Source: Deltaproteobacteria bacterium (GTDB lineage: Bacteria > Desulfobacterota > Desulfarculia > Adiutricales > JAGVGV01). From it: DNA of 7,333 nt. This document shows positions 1-5,148 of the stretch, one piece after another (position 1 is the stretch's first letter; each line of letters starts with the position of its first letter). The notes under the pieces were generated by a model. It was not told the origin of the DNA. It saw nothing but the letters and a program-made list of their open reading frames with translations, and made no database searches. The stretch is from assembly GCA_020056895.1 (NCBI GenBank), contig JAGVGV010000715.1:1-7333 (forward strand). The letters run 5' to 3'. The position numbers were made by a program, and so were the translations under genes.

Positions 1-2
1 GC

Positions 3-779
3 CCGCTTCACGCCGATTTCGGGACTCCGGAACCCCGGCCCAAAGACGGCGCGACACCCGGCATTCCCTTCCAGACCGTTCCGGCTGGCCAACCGAAAGT
101 CCGCGTGGAATTCGCACCGGAATCGGACGGCGATCCCGGTCCCTACCCCATTCCTCCCGACGCACGAGTGGAAGGCGGCCCGATGGGCCGGGCCGGCCGC
201 CGGGTAATCGTGATCGATCCCGCCGCGAACCGCCTGTACGAACTGGCCCAAGCCTTCCGGCAGCCGGATGGATCGTGGCGGGCGCTGTCCGGAGCCGTTT
301 TCGATTTGGGGTCCCACCGCCTTCGGCCCGAAGGCCGGCCGTCGGCCGACGGCGCCGGTCTGCCGGTGTTTCCCGGGCTGGTCCGGTACGATGAAACGGC
401 CGCCGGAGAAATCCGGCATACGATCCGGTTCACCGCCCCCCGCATCCGCAAAGCCAAAATTTGGCCGGCCCGAACCCCGGGAACCTTTGCGCACGATGAA
501 TCGTTCCCTCCCATGGGCCAGCGGTTCCGCCTGAAAAAAAACGTCCGCGTCAACTCTTTTTCCCCGTCCGTCCGAGTGATCCTCACCGCCCTTCAGCGAT
601 ACGGCCTGATTCTGGCCGATCCCGGCGCCTCGTGGCACTTGTCCGGAACTCCGGACCCCCGGTGGAACAACGTGGCCCTGAGGGAACTGGACCGGCTGAC
701 GGGCCGGGACTTCGAAGCCGTGGACGTCCGGCCCTTGATGGATCACTCCGATTCCGGCCGGGTCCGGACCATTCCTTAG
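3..779 (+). CDS. Conserved protein of unknown function, 5'-truncated by window edge
   Basis: The reading frame is open from the left edge to the TAG at 777-779, so the N terminus is missing. I recognise the family from memory as a widespread bacterial protein of unknown function. Its hallmarks are all present: PGPYPIPPDA near 145-175, VIVIDPAANRLYEL, then SGAVFDLGSHRLRPEG, SADGAGLPVFPGLVRYDE, IRHTIRFTAPRIR, PPMGQRFRLKKN, LQRYGLILADPGASWHLSG and DPRWNNVALREL. A GTG at 105 is a possible start, but residues before it (LHADFGTPEP, GIPFQTV, QPKVRVEF) resemble the conserved lead-in of the same family, and no ribosome binding site precedes it. The true start is therefore probably outside the window. 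Relatives are often predicted to be exported, which cannot be tested here because the N terminus is cut off. No catalytic motif is evident. Function unknown; family membership is confident, any role is not. Confidence 0.85.
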   Translation, partial: PLHADFGTPEPRPKDGATPGIPFQTVPAGQPKVRVEFAPESDGDPGPYPIPPDARVEGGPMGRAGRRVIVIDPAANRLYELAQAFRQPDGSWRALSGAVFDLGSHRLRPEGRPSADGAGLPVFPGLVRYDETAAGEIRHTIRFTAPRIRKAKIWPARTPGTFAHDESFPPMGQRFRLKKNVRVNSFSPSVRVILTALQRYGLILADPGASWHLSGTPDPRWNNVALRELDRLTGRDFEAVDVRPLMDHSDSGRVRTIP

Positions 780-820
780 AACCCTTTTCCGAGCCCGGTC
801 TGAAGCCGAGGGCTATCGCG

Positions 821-827
821 AAGGGAG
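821..827 (+). promoter_or_regulatory. Ribosome binding site of the DUF169 gene
   Basis: AAGGGAG lies 6 nt before the ATG at 834 and fixes that start. The preceding gene ends at 779, so the 54-bp gap leaves room for read-through transcription from upstream. No clear terminator separates the two genes. Confidence 0.75.
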
Positions 828-833
828 CCGCCG

Positions 834-1652
834 ATGAATTCCGAAATCGCCCGTTCCATGGAATTGAAACACCCGCCCATCGCCATCATCCTGGCCGACC
901 AGAAGCCAGAAAAAGCCAAGCAGTTCAATCCGGGCAAATGGGGCTGCGTAATGTTCATGCTGGCCGCCGCCGCCAAGGGAGAAACCGTGGCCTTCGACCG
1001 CCAAACCTTCGGCTGTTTCGGCGGCGGAGTGGGGCTGGGGTTCGAAAATCAGTATGAAAACTTCCCCGGCGGAGTGGACGGTTTTTGCGCCTTTTTATCC
1101 GACGGCAACGATCGGACCGAAGCCGGCCGTACATCCGCGGAAGCGGTCCGACCGTACCTGAGGCCCGAAGCTTTCGACAACTTCGTCCACGGCGAACGCT
1201 ATCTCAAGTCGCCCGACCTGGTCCGGAAATACATCGACAGCCTGCCCATCACCAACGTTCCCACCGAATACGTGCTGTTCAAACCCCTGGCCAACGTGGA
1301 CCTGGCCCTGGAAACCCCCACGGTGGTCGTTTTTCTGGGCGATATGGATGAAATCTCCGCCCTGACCATTTTGGCCAATTACCACCGGGGCCATAATCAG
1401 AACGTGTTTTTTCCTTGGGCGGCGGGCTGCCAGACGCTGTTCCTTTTTCCGTACCATGAAAGCAAGTCGCCAACCCCCCGGGCCGTGTTGGGCCTGAACG
1501 ACATATCCGCCCGGGTGTATCTGAAGCGGCTGCTGAAGGACGACCTGATGTCCTTCGCCGCGCCGTACGCGCTGTTTCAGGAAATGGAGGCCAACGTTCC
1601 GGGCAGTTTTCTGGAGCGCCATACCTGGAAGGACCTGAAAAGTTTGAAATAG
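834..1652 (+). CDS. DUF169 family protein
   Basis: The 272-residue product matches the DUF169 family (uncharacterised, common in anaerobes and archaea) over nearly its whole length. Visible family features are the N-terminal HPPIAIILAD strand (residues 13-22), the segment KWGCVMFMLAAAAKG with Cys38, the segment FGCFGGGVGLGF with Cys61 in a glycine-rich turn, the central YVLFKPL and the strand VVVFLGDMDEISAL. A late segment, AAGCQTLFLFPY, carries a third cysteine. There is no signal peptide or membrane segment, so the protein is probably cytoplasmic. The conserved cysteines suggest metal, cofactor or redox chemistry, but that is inference and the biochemical role is unknown. It follows the upstream gene on the same strand with a 54-bp gap and converges with the lipoprotein gene downstream. 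Length is normal for the family and no frame disruption is visible. Confidence 0.88.
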   Translation: MNSEIARSMELKHPPIAIILADQKPEKAKQFNPGKWGCVMFMLAAAAKGETVAFDRQTFGCFGGGVGLGFENQYENFPGGVDGFCAFLSDGNDRTEAGRTSAEAVRPYLRPEAFDNFVHGERYLKSPDLVRKYIDSLPITNVPTEYVLFKPLANVDLALETPTVVVFLGDMDEISALTILANYHRGHNQNVFFPWAAGCQTLFLFPYHESKSPTPRAVLGLNDISARVYLKRLLKDDLMSFAAPYALFQEMEANVPGSFLERHTWKDLKSLK

Positions 1653-1719
1653 AGACTCGATGAACTCCGGCGCGACGGTTTCCGCCTAACCTGAGGGGAT
1701 TGTTGGGGCCGTCCGGGAC

Positions 1720-2298
1720 CTAACGGCATCCCTGGTTCAGGGTGGAAAAGGCGAAACAGCCGATCTGAATTTCCCGGAAGTGCAAATACGGCGGGGTGTT
1801 GACGTACCCGTATTCCCAGGTTGCGTCGGCCGGCGTACGGACGTAAACAGGCCGGCCTGGATCCAAGTGGGGATAGGTCCGGCCGCAGCCATCCCGAACG
1901 ATCCGTTCGGCGTCCAGACCTTCCCGTTCGAGGGCTTCCGGCAGGCGGTGTCCGGTGTACCACGAAGACCGTTGGACGAAACGGTACGCTCCCCGGGCGT
2001 ACCCCGGATCGGGCAGGTATTCCGGCCTGGACCATTGGCCTCCGAAAAAATACTGCCGCACCACAAGGGACCGGAACAGGCAGCCATCCTGAACGGAAGC
2101 CTGAGTGGCCGCCTGGTGACGTTCGATAAACGCGGCTACCTGTTCCTCGGCGGAGGGCGGCCGGTTTCTAAAGGCCGATCCCTGGCACGCCGGAAGCAAT
2201 AAGGCCGCGATCAGCAGCATGAGGCCTCGAACCAAGCCGAGGCTTGCCCTGGAGAAAAGGCGTTGGGGGCGTTTGGGTTCCGGCCGCATGAACTCCAT
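1720..2298 (-). CDS. Small predicted lipoprotein, function unknown
   Basis: The product is 192 residues from the chosen start. It opens with a basic region rich in Arg, Lys and Pro, then a hydrophobic stretch (about residues 20-36) ending in the lipobox L-P-A-C with the acceptor Cys38. This predicts export, lipidation and membrane anchoring. The mature part is rich in Tyr, Arg and Pro and has four more cysteines (73, 138, 181, 191), an even number consistent with two disulfides outside the cytoplasm. The last cysteine is one residue from the C terminus. I recognise no domain. The frame stays open up to 2424, but that longer start would bury the signal peptide 42 residues deep and run into the divergent gene. 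AAAAGGA at 2309-2303 precedes three clustered ATGs at 2301, 2298 and 2289. I chose 2298, with 4 nt spacing; 2289 is equally plausible and does not change the mature protein. It is divergent from the methyltransferase gene. Confidence 0.72.
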   Translation of the reverse strand: MEFMRPEPKRPQRLFSRASLGLVRGLMLLIAALLLPACQGSAFRNRPPSAEEQVAAFIERHQAATQASVQDGCLFRSLVVRQYFFGGQWSRPEYLPDPGYARGAYRFVQRSSWYTGHRLPEALEREGLDAERIVRDGCGRTYPHLDPGRPVYVRTPADATWEYGYVNTPPYLHFREIQIGCFAFSTLNQGCR

Positions 2299-2388
2299 CA
2301 TATCCTTTTCGGCCCGGCGCGGCCAGAGGCCTTGGCCAACCGAATTCCCTTCGCGGGGAACAATGACGCCCGAAACCGCGAGAAAGGC
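2299..2388. promoter_or_regulatory. Divergent intergenic region shared by the lipoprotein and methyltransferase genes
   Basis: About 90 bp separates the chosen start codons of two head-to-head genes, so both promoters must lie here or inside the opposite coding sequence. I found no convincing -35/-10 pair. TTGGCC at 2332-2337 is the best -35-like hexamer on the plus strand but has no good partner at 16-18 bp. The assignment rests on gene arrangement only. Confidence 0.4.
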
Positions 2389-3045
2389 ATGCACCCATCC
2401 TTGACCCGAATTTTCTATCATCACCGCCTGGGCCAGGCCGCCGGAGCCTTATTTTTTCTGTTCTGGATCGGCCAGCGGGTGGCCTTCAACCCCCAGCGGA
2501 CCTGGCTTTGGTGGCTGATCACGATCCAATACTGTTTTTTCGTGCTGGCCTATCTGGTCCGCCGGCCGGCGAGGGAACACGCCCGGGGTTGGGCCGAAGT
2601 GGTTTTTCCCTTTGTTTGCGCGGCGTTGCCCTTTGCTCTGGACGCCTGGCCGTTCAAGCCCCCCGGCCGGTTGGCGGTTCATCCGGGCATCGCCTTGGGC
2701 TTGATGGCCCTGGGTACGCTGCTGATTACCGCCGGCGTGGTCAGCCTTAAGCATTCCTTTTCCATCATGGCCGAAGTCCGCGAGGTCCGGATGGAAGGCA
2801 TCTACCGCTGGACCCGGCATCCGATGTACCTGGGGTCCCTGGTTTCCACCCTGGGCGTGCTCCTGGCCGGATACAACCGGCTCAACCTTTCGATTTACGT
2901 GGTTTTCATTGTTCTTCAGGTGGTCCGGGCAGGCATCGAGGAACGAAAAATCGCCGCCGTAGTTCCGGAATACGGACGCTACGCCGCCCAAGTGGGCTGG
3001 GCCTGGGGTTGGGGCCGAAGAAACGACTTGCCGGGAAAGGGTTGA
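2389..3045 (+). CDS. Membrane methyltransferase, isoprenylcysteine/phospholipid (ICMT/PEMT-like) type
   Basis: The 218-residue integral membrane protein has hydrophobic segments near residues 15-33, 39-57, 68-86, 98-118 and 147-180. The conserved C-terminal half carries the family signature GIYRWTRHPMY (137-147) and, after the last membrane helices, the paired acidic residues E184-E185 followed by EYGRYAAQV. These elements form the S-adenosylmethionine and substrate site in isoprenylcysteine carboxyl methyltransferases and related bacterial enzymes. The substrate cannot be deduced: most bacterial members are not known to methylate prenylated proteins, and lipids or small thiols are possible. 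The frame opens at 2263, but the extra 42 residues are hydrophilic and overlap the divergent lipoprotein gene. ATG 2389 starts directly before the first conserved-looking segment. Its ribosome binding site is poor (AGAAAGG ends 1 nt before it), so the start is moderately certain; a TTG at 2401 is an alternative. fdhD begins 19 bp after its stop. Confidence 0.85.
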   Translation: MHPSLTRIFYHHRLGQAAGALFFLFWIGQRVAFNPQRTWLWWLITIQYCFFVLAYLVRRPAREHARGWAEVVFPFVCAALPFALDAWPFKPPGRLAVHPGIALGLMALGTLLITAGVVSLKHSFSIMAEVREVRMEGIYRWTRHPMYLGSLVSTLGVLLAGYNRLNLSIYVVFIVLQVVRAGIEERKIAAVVPEYGRYAAQVGWAWGWGRRNDLPGKG

Positions 3046-3065
3046 TCCGCTAAATAGATCCGCTA
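3044..3065 (+). repeat. Short direct repeat at the methyltransferase/fdhD junction
   Basis: GATCCGCTA occurs at 3044-3052 and again at 3057-3065, separated by AATA. The first copy begins inside the stop codon of the methyltransferase gene and the second ends on the first base of the fdhD ATG. It looks like a small local duplication. It also explains why no normal Shine-Dalgarno sequence sits before fdhD. Confidence 0.6.
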
Positions 3066-3886
3066 TGACTGAATACATTCCACAAGAACCGTCCGCTCCG
3101 GTCGTATACGATGCCCCCGATGGGGATTCGTCCCTTCGGCGGATCCATTTGGCCCGGGAAACCGCCCTGGAAGTGGTGGTCAACGGCCGGTCTCACAGCT
3201 TGCTGATGCAGACTCCAGGGGCCGAAACCGATCTTCTGGTCGGATACCTCTTCACCGAAGGCCTGATCGACGCCCCGGACCAGATTCACCGGATCACCCT
3301 GGGGCCGGCGGGCGAATTTCTGGGCGCCCAGATGACTCGGGCCGAGGTGGACATCCCCGGCCTGGACGTTACCGCGGGGTTGCCCGACCGGCCTACGGTG
3401 GCCCTTTCCAGTTGCGGCCTGTGCGGCAAGGAAGCCCTGAACAAGCTGGGCCGGGGTATGGGCCGAGTGAAAAGCCGGCAACGCTTTCGCTGGTCCAGCC
3501 TTCTGGGCATCATGGGCGACCTTCGGCGACACCAGCCTTTATATGACCAAACCCGAGGCGTCCACGCGGCCGCGTTGTACAATCCCGAAGGCGGATTCGA
3601 GGGTTGCGCCGAAGACGTGGGCCGCCACAACGCCTTGGATAAGGTCATTGGCCGCTCGCTCCTTGAAAACCGAAGCCTGGACGACAAACTGGTGTTGCTG
3701 AGCGGCCGGGCCAGCCTGGAAATGGTGCTCAAAACCGCCCGGGCGGGTCTGCCCGTTCTGCTGTGCCTTTCCAGCCCCACGCTTCTGGCCGTGGAAGCGG
3801 CCAAACAACTGAACCTGACGCTCGTGGCCCGCCGGGACGACCGTTTCCTGGCCGGGTACACTCATACCCGCCGGCTTGAGGACTAG
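3065..3886 (+). CDS. fdhD: Formate dehydrogenase accessory sulfurtransferase FdhD
   Basis: The 273-residue cytoplasmic protein shows the FdhD family landmarks in order: RETALEVVVNG (31-41), TPGAETDLLVGYLFTEGLI (50-68), SSCGLCGK with Cys117 and Cys120, GVHAAALY (165-172), CAEDVGRHNALDKVIG (181-196), LLSGRASLEMVLK (211-223) and a C-terminal LTLVARRDDRFLAGYTHTRR. In E. coli FdhD the corresponding Cys-X-X-Cys pair takes sulfur from the cysteine desulfurase IscS and passes it to the molybdenum (or tungsten) bis-MGD cofactor, which formate dehydrogenase needs for activity. Both cysteines are present here, so the protein should be active. No formate dehydrogenase or molybdopterin gene is in the window, so its client must be encoded elsewhere. 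It follows the methyltransferase gene by 19 bp, probably in one transcript. The ATG lacks a recognisable ribosome binding site, and the sequence just before it repeats the end of the previous gene. Confidence 0.97.
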   Translation: MTEYIPQEPSAPVVYDAPDGDSSLRRIHLARETALEVVVNGRSHSLLMQTPGAETDLLVGYLFTEGLIDAPDQIHRITLGPAGEFLGAQMTRAEVDIPGLDVTAGLPDRPTVALSSCGLCGKEALNKLGRGMGRVKSRQRFRWSSLLGIMGDLRRHQPLYDQTRGVHAAALYNPEGGFEGCAEDVGRHNALDKVIGRSLLENRSLDDKLVLLSGRASLEMVLKTARAGLPVLLCLSSPTLLAVEAAKQLNLTLVARRDDRFLAGYTHTRRLED

Positions 3887-3930
3887 TGATATTTCACGCG
3901 CTTACCGTAGGCGGGTGAATCATCGTCCCT

Positions 3931-3953
3931 TGGCCGTAATGGCCATTTCTTTT
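3931..3953 (+). terminator. Possible rho-independent terminator after fdhD
   Basis: TGGCC (3931-3935) and GGCCA (3941-3945) can form a 5-bp stem around a 5-nt loop, followed at once by the T-rich tract TTTCTTTT (3946-3953). The location, 45 bp after the fdhD stop, is right for a terminator. The stem is short for an intrinsic terminator, so this is a weak call. Confidence 0.4.
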
Positions 3954-3967
3954 CCAAAAGTTTCAGC

Positions 3968-3979
3968 GTGACTTGTCAC
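3968..3979. promoter_or_regulatory. Compact palindrome, possible regulator binding site
   Basis: GTGAC-TT-GTCAC is a perfect 5-bp inverted repeat with a 2-nt centre. The half-sites resemble CRP/FNR-type TGTGA/TCACA, but the centre is too short for the canonical N6 spacing, so I do not assign it to that family. It lies about 300 bp before the winged-helix gene. Confidence 0.3.
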
Positions 3980-3987
3980 AAGCGCCC

Positions 3988-4018
3988 ATCCCCCAATCGG
4001 CTTTTGATCCCGGGGGAT
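3988..4018. repeat. Perfect 7-bp inverted repeat
   Basis: ATCCCCC at 3988-3994 is the reverse complement of GGGGGAT at 4012-4018. The 17-nt loop can add an inner ATC/GAT pairing (3996-3998 with 4006-4008). The right arm can instead pair with the ATCCC at 4007-4011, so mutually exclusive folds are possible. No T-run follows, so it is not a simple terminator. Confidence 0.5.
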
Positions 4019-4194
4019 TCGTCCCAAGGGGAGAACTCAATTGTCAAAATCGGCCTGGGTATTCATCTGGCCGGCCCGCCCCCTGCTTCTCCAAGCCCTC
4101 TCCACTATAGGCATTAGGTAACACCGCATGCACCTTGGTTTTCCCGGCACTGCCCTGATTCCCGGCCCCTGGCCTCTTGTGCTTTCCCGTCCGT

Positions 4195-4203
4195 TGGGAT
4201 AAT
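4195..4203 (+). promoter_or_regulatory. Candidate extended -10 promoter for the winged-helix/ATPase operon
   Basis: TGGGATAAT reads as an extended -10 element (TG-N followed by GATAAT, one mismatch to TATAAT). A weak -35-like TTGTGC lies at 4177-4182 with a short 15-bp spacer. Transcription from here would start near 4210 and give a leader of roughly 60 nt before the ATG at 4273. This also argues against translation beginning at 4177. It is a pattern match only. Confidence 0.35.
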
Positions 4204-4272
4204 CTGGAGCCCTCGTTCATCGTGGATTCGGGGCAAAGGGGCCGGAACACAACTTTTCCATCGAAATCAGGC

Positions 4273-5148
4273 ATGAGCGGTCAACGGCACACTATCATCG
4301 ATTCGGGTACCTTGAGCGCGGCCGTCCGGTCCGCGCTGGTCCGGTTGGTCCGGCCGGTCACGGCGGTTCAATTGGCGCGGGAATTGGCGCCCATGTATCG
4401 GGCCCGGCCGGCCGATGTTAAAATAGTATTGGACGCCCTGGCCGAAGAAGGAACCGCCTGGCGGTGGCGGCCGGGGGCCGTGGATTATTATTGCGGATTC
4501 GATCCCCATATCGCGGCGCAGGTGCGGATTTTGGAACAACTGCGGGATGGGGACCGGACCGCGTCGGAACTGGCGGCCCGGATGACTCTTTTGCCGGGGT
4601 ATGGAACCAGCCTGAAGCACGTGACCGGTCACTTGGGGCCTCTTCTGGCCACCGGCCGGGTTTTTGAACATCCTCCGGCCTCGGGAAAGGGACCGGTCCG
4701 GTACAGCTTAAGGGCTCCGGCCCTGGATGCGTACCTGGACGACGCGGTCCGGGAACTGATCCGAGTGGCGGACCGGCTGGGACGCCCCATCGCCGTGGTG
4801 TACCGTTCGCTGGGGCAACGGCTGGGCCTGACGCCTTCCCGGATTGAATCCGCCGGCGGTTCCGAACCCGGCCTTCCCAACCACGAAGCCCTGATTCTGG
4901 AAGCCATGGTTTTGGTGGAACCCCGAGCCGTGGAACGGGCTTTGGTGTCCCTGAGGGATCTCCGGCGGGCCGTGTTTCTGAGCAAGGCCGAATTCGACGC
5001 GGCGGTTCTGGGGCTGGCTCGAAAAGGCCGAGTCGCCCTTCATTTTCACGATTTTCCCGCCAGTCTGGGCCCCGAGGAACGGGACGCCCTGGTCCAGGAC
5101 GAGCGCGGTACGTTCTACGTGGGCGTGGTGTTGAAGGAGACCCGATGA
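4273..5148 (+). CDS. Multi-winged-helix protein of unknown function, first gene of ATPase operon
   Basis: The 291-residue protein has no signal peptide or membrane segment. It reads as serial winged-helix-like modules. Module one (about 14-77) has helices ending in ADVKIVLDALAEEG and a wing-like WRWRPGAVDYYCGF. Module two (about 80-147) starts VRILEQLRDGDRTASELAAR and ends with a wing before RYSLRAP. A third (about 219-288) has SLRDLRRAVFLSKAEFDAAV, a recognition-helix-like stretch, then GRVALHFHDFP, PEERDALVQDERGTFYVGV. These suggest DNA binding or a protein-interaction scaffold; the assignment is from pattern, not a named family. The frame is open back to 4177 (TTG), but I chose ATG 4273 because the upstream residues look non-coding and a candidate promoter lies at 4195-4203. 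The ribosome binding site is weak. Its TGA overlaps the ATPase ATG by 4 nt (ATGA), so the two products are translationally coupled and likely act together. Confidence 0.75.
   Translation: MSGQRHTIIDSGTLSAAVRSALVRLVRPVTAVQLARELAPMYRARPADVKIVLDALAEEGTAWRWRPGAVDYYCGFDPHIAAQVRILEQLRDGDRTASELAARMTLLPGYGTSLKHVTGHLGPLLATGRVFEHPPASGKGPVRYSLRAPALDAYLDDAVRELIRVADRLGRPIAVVYRSLGQRLGLTPSRIESAGGSEPGLPNHEALILEAMVLVEPRAVERALVSLRDLRRAVFLSKAEFDAAVLGLARKGRVALHFHDFPASLGPEERDALVQDERGTFYVGVVLKETR
5134..5139 (+). promoter_or_regulatory. Ribosome binding site of the ATPase gene
   Basis: AAGGAG sits 5 nt before the ATG at 5145, inside the last codons of the winged-helix gene. Together with the ATGA overlap it fixes the ATPase start. 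Confidence 0.85.

Larger units (their letters stand above)
3887..4272. other. Intergenic region between fdhD and the winged-helix/ATPase operon
   Basis: This 386-bp gap is the only long non-coding stretch in the window and is visibly less GC-rich than the genes. It contains a terminator-like hairpin just after fdhD, a compact GTGAC-TT-GTCAC palindrome, a 7-bp inverted repeat and an extended -10-like element (each listed separately). I see no tRNA, recognised riboswitch or CRISPR repeat. A 26-codon TTG-started frame at 4041-4121 has a fair ribosome binding site but no other support. The protein frame that runs back to 4177 across the right end does not look coding before 4273. Confidence 0.7.

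Noticed and set aside
792..814. AGCCC/GGGCT hairpin between the first gene and DUF169
   Set aside because: The stem is only 5 bp with a 13-nt loop and no following T-run. It does not qualify as a terminator.
2263..2388. Upstream extension of the methyltransferase to 2263
   Set aside because: It would overlap the start of the divergent lipoprotein gene and add a hydrophilic segment with no family match ahead of the first membrane helix.
2449..3183. 244-codon minus-strand frame opposite the methyltransferase gene
   Set aside because: It is antisense to the membrane helices and the conserved GIYRWTRHPMY signature, and shows no domain of its own.
3968..3979. CRP/FNR binding site
   Set aside because: The half-sites are similar, but the central spacing is 4 nt between GTGA and TCAC instead of 6, so it is kept only as an unassigned palindrome.
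4177..4272. Upstream extension of the winged-helix protein to a TTG at 4177
   Set aside because: The added residues show no secondary-structure or family pattern, there is no ribosome binding site, and a candidate promoter lies within the stretch.
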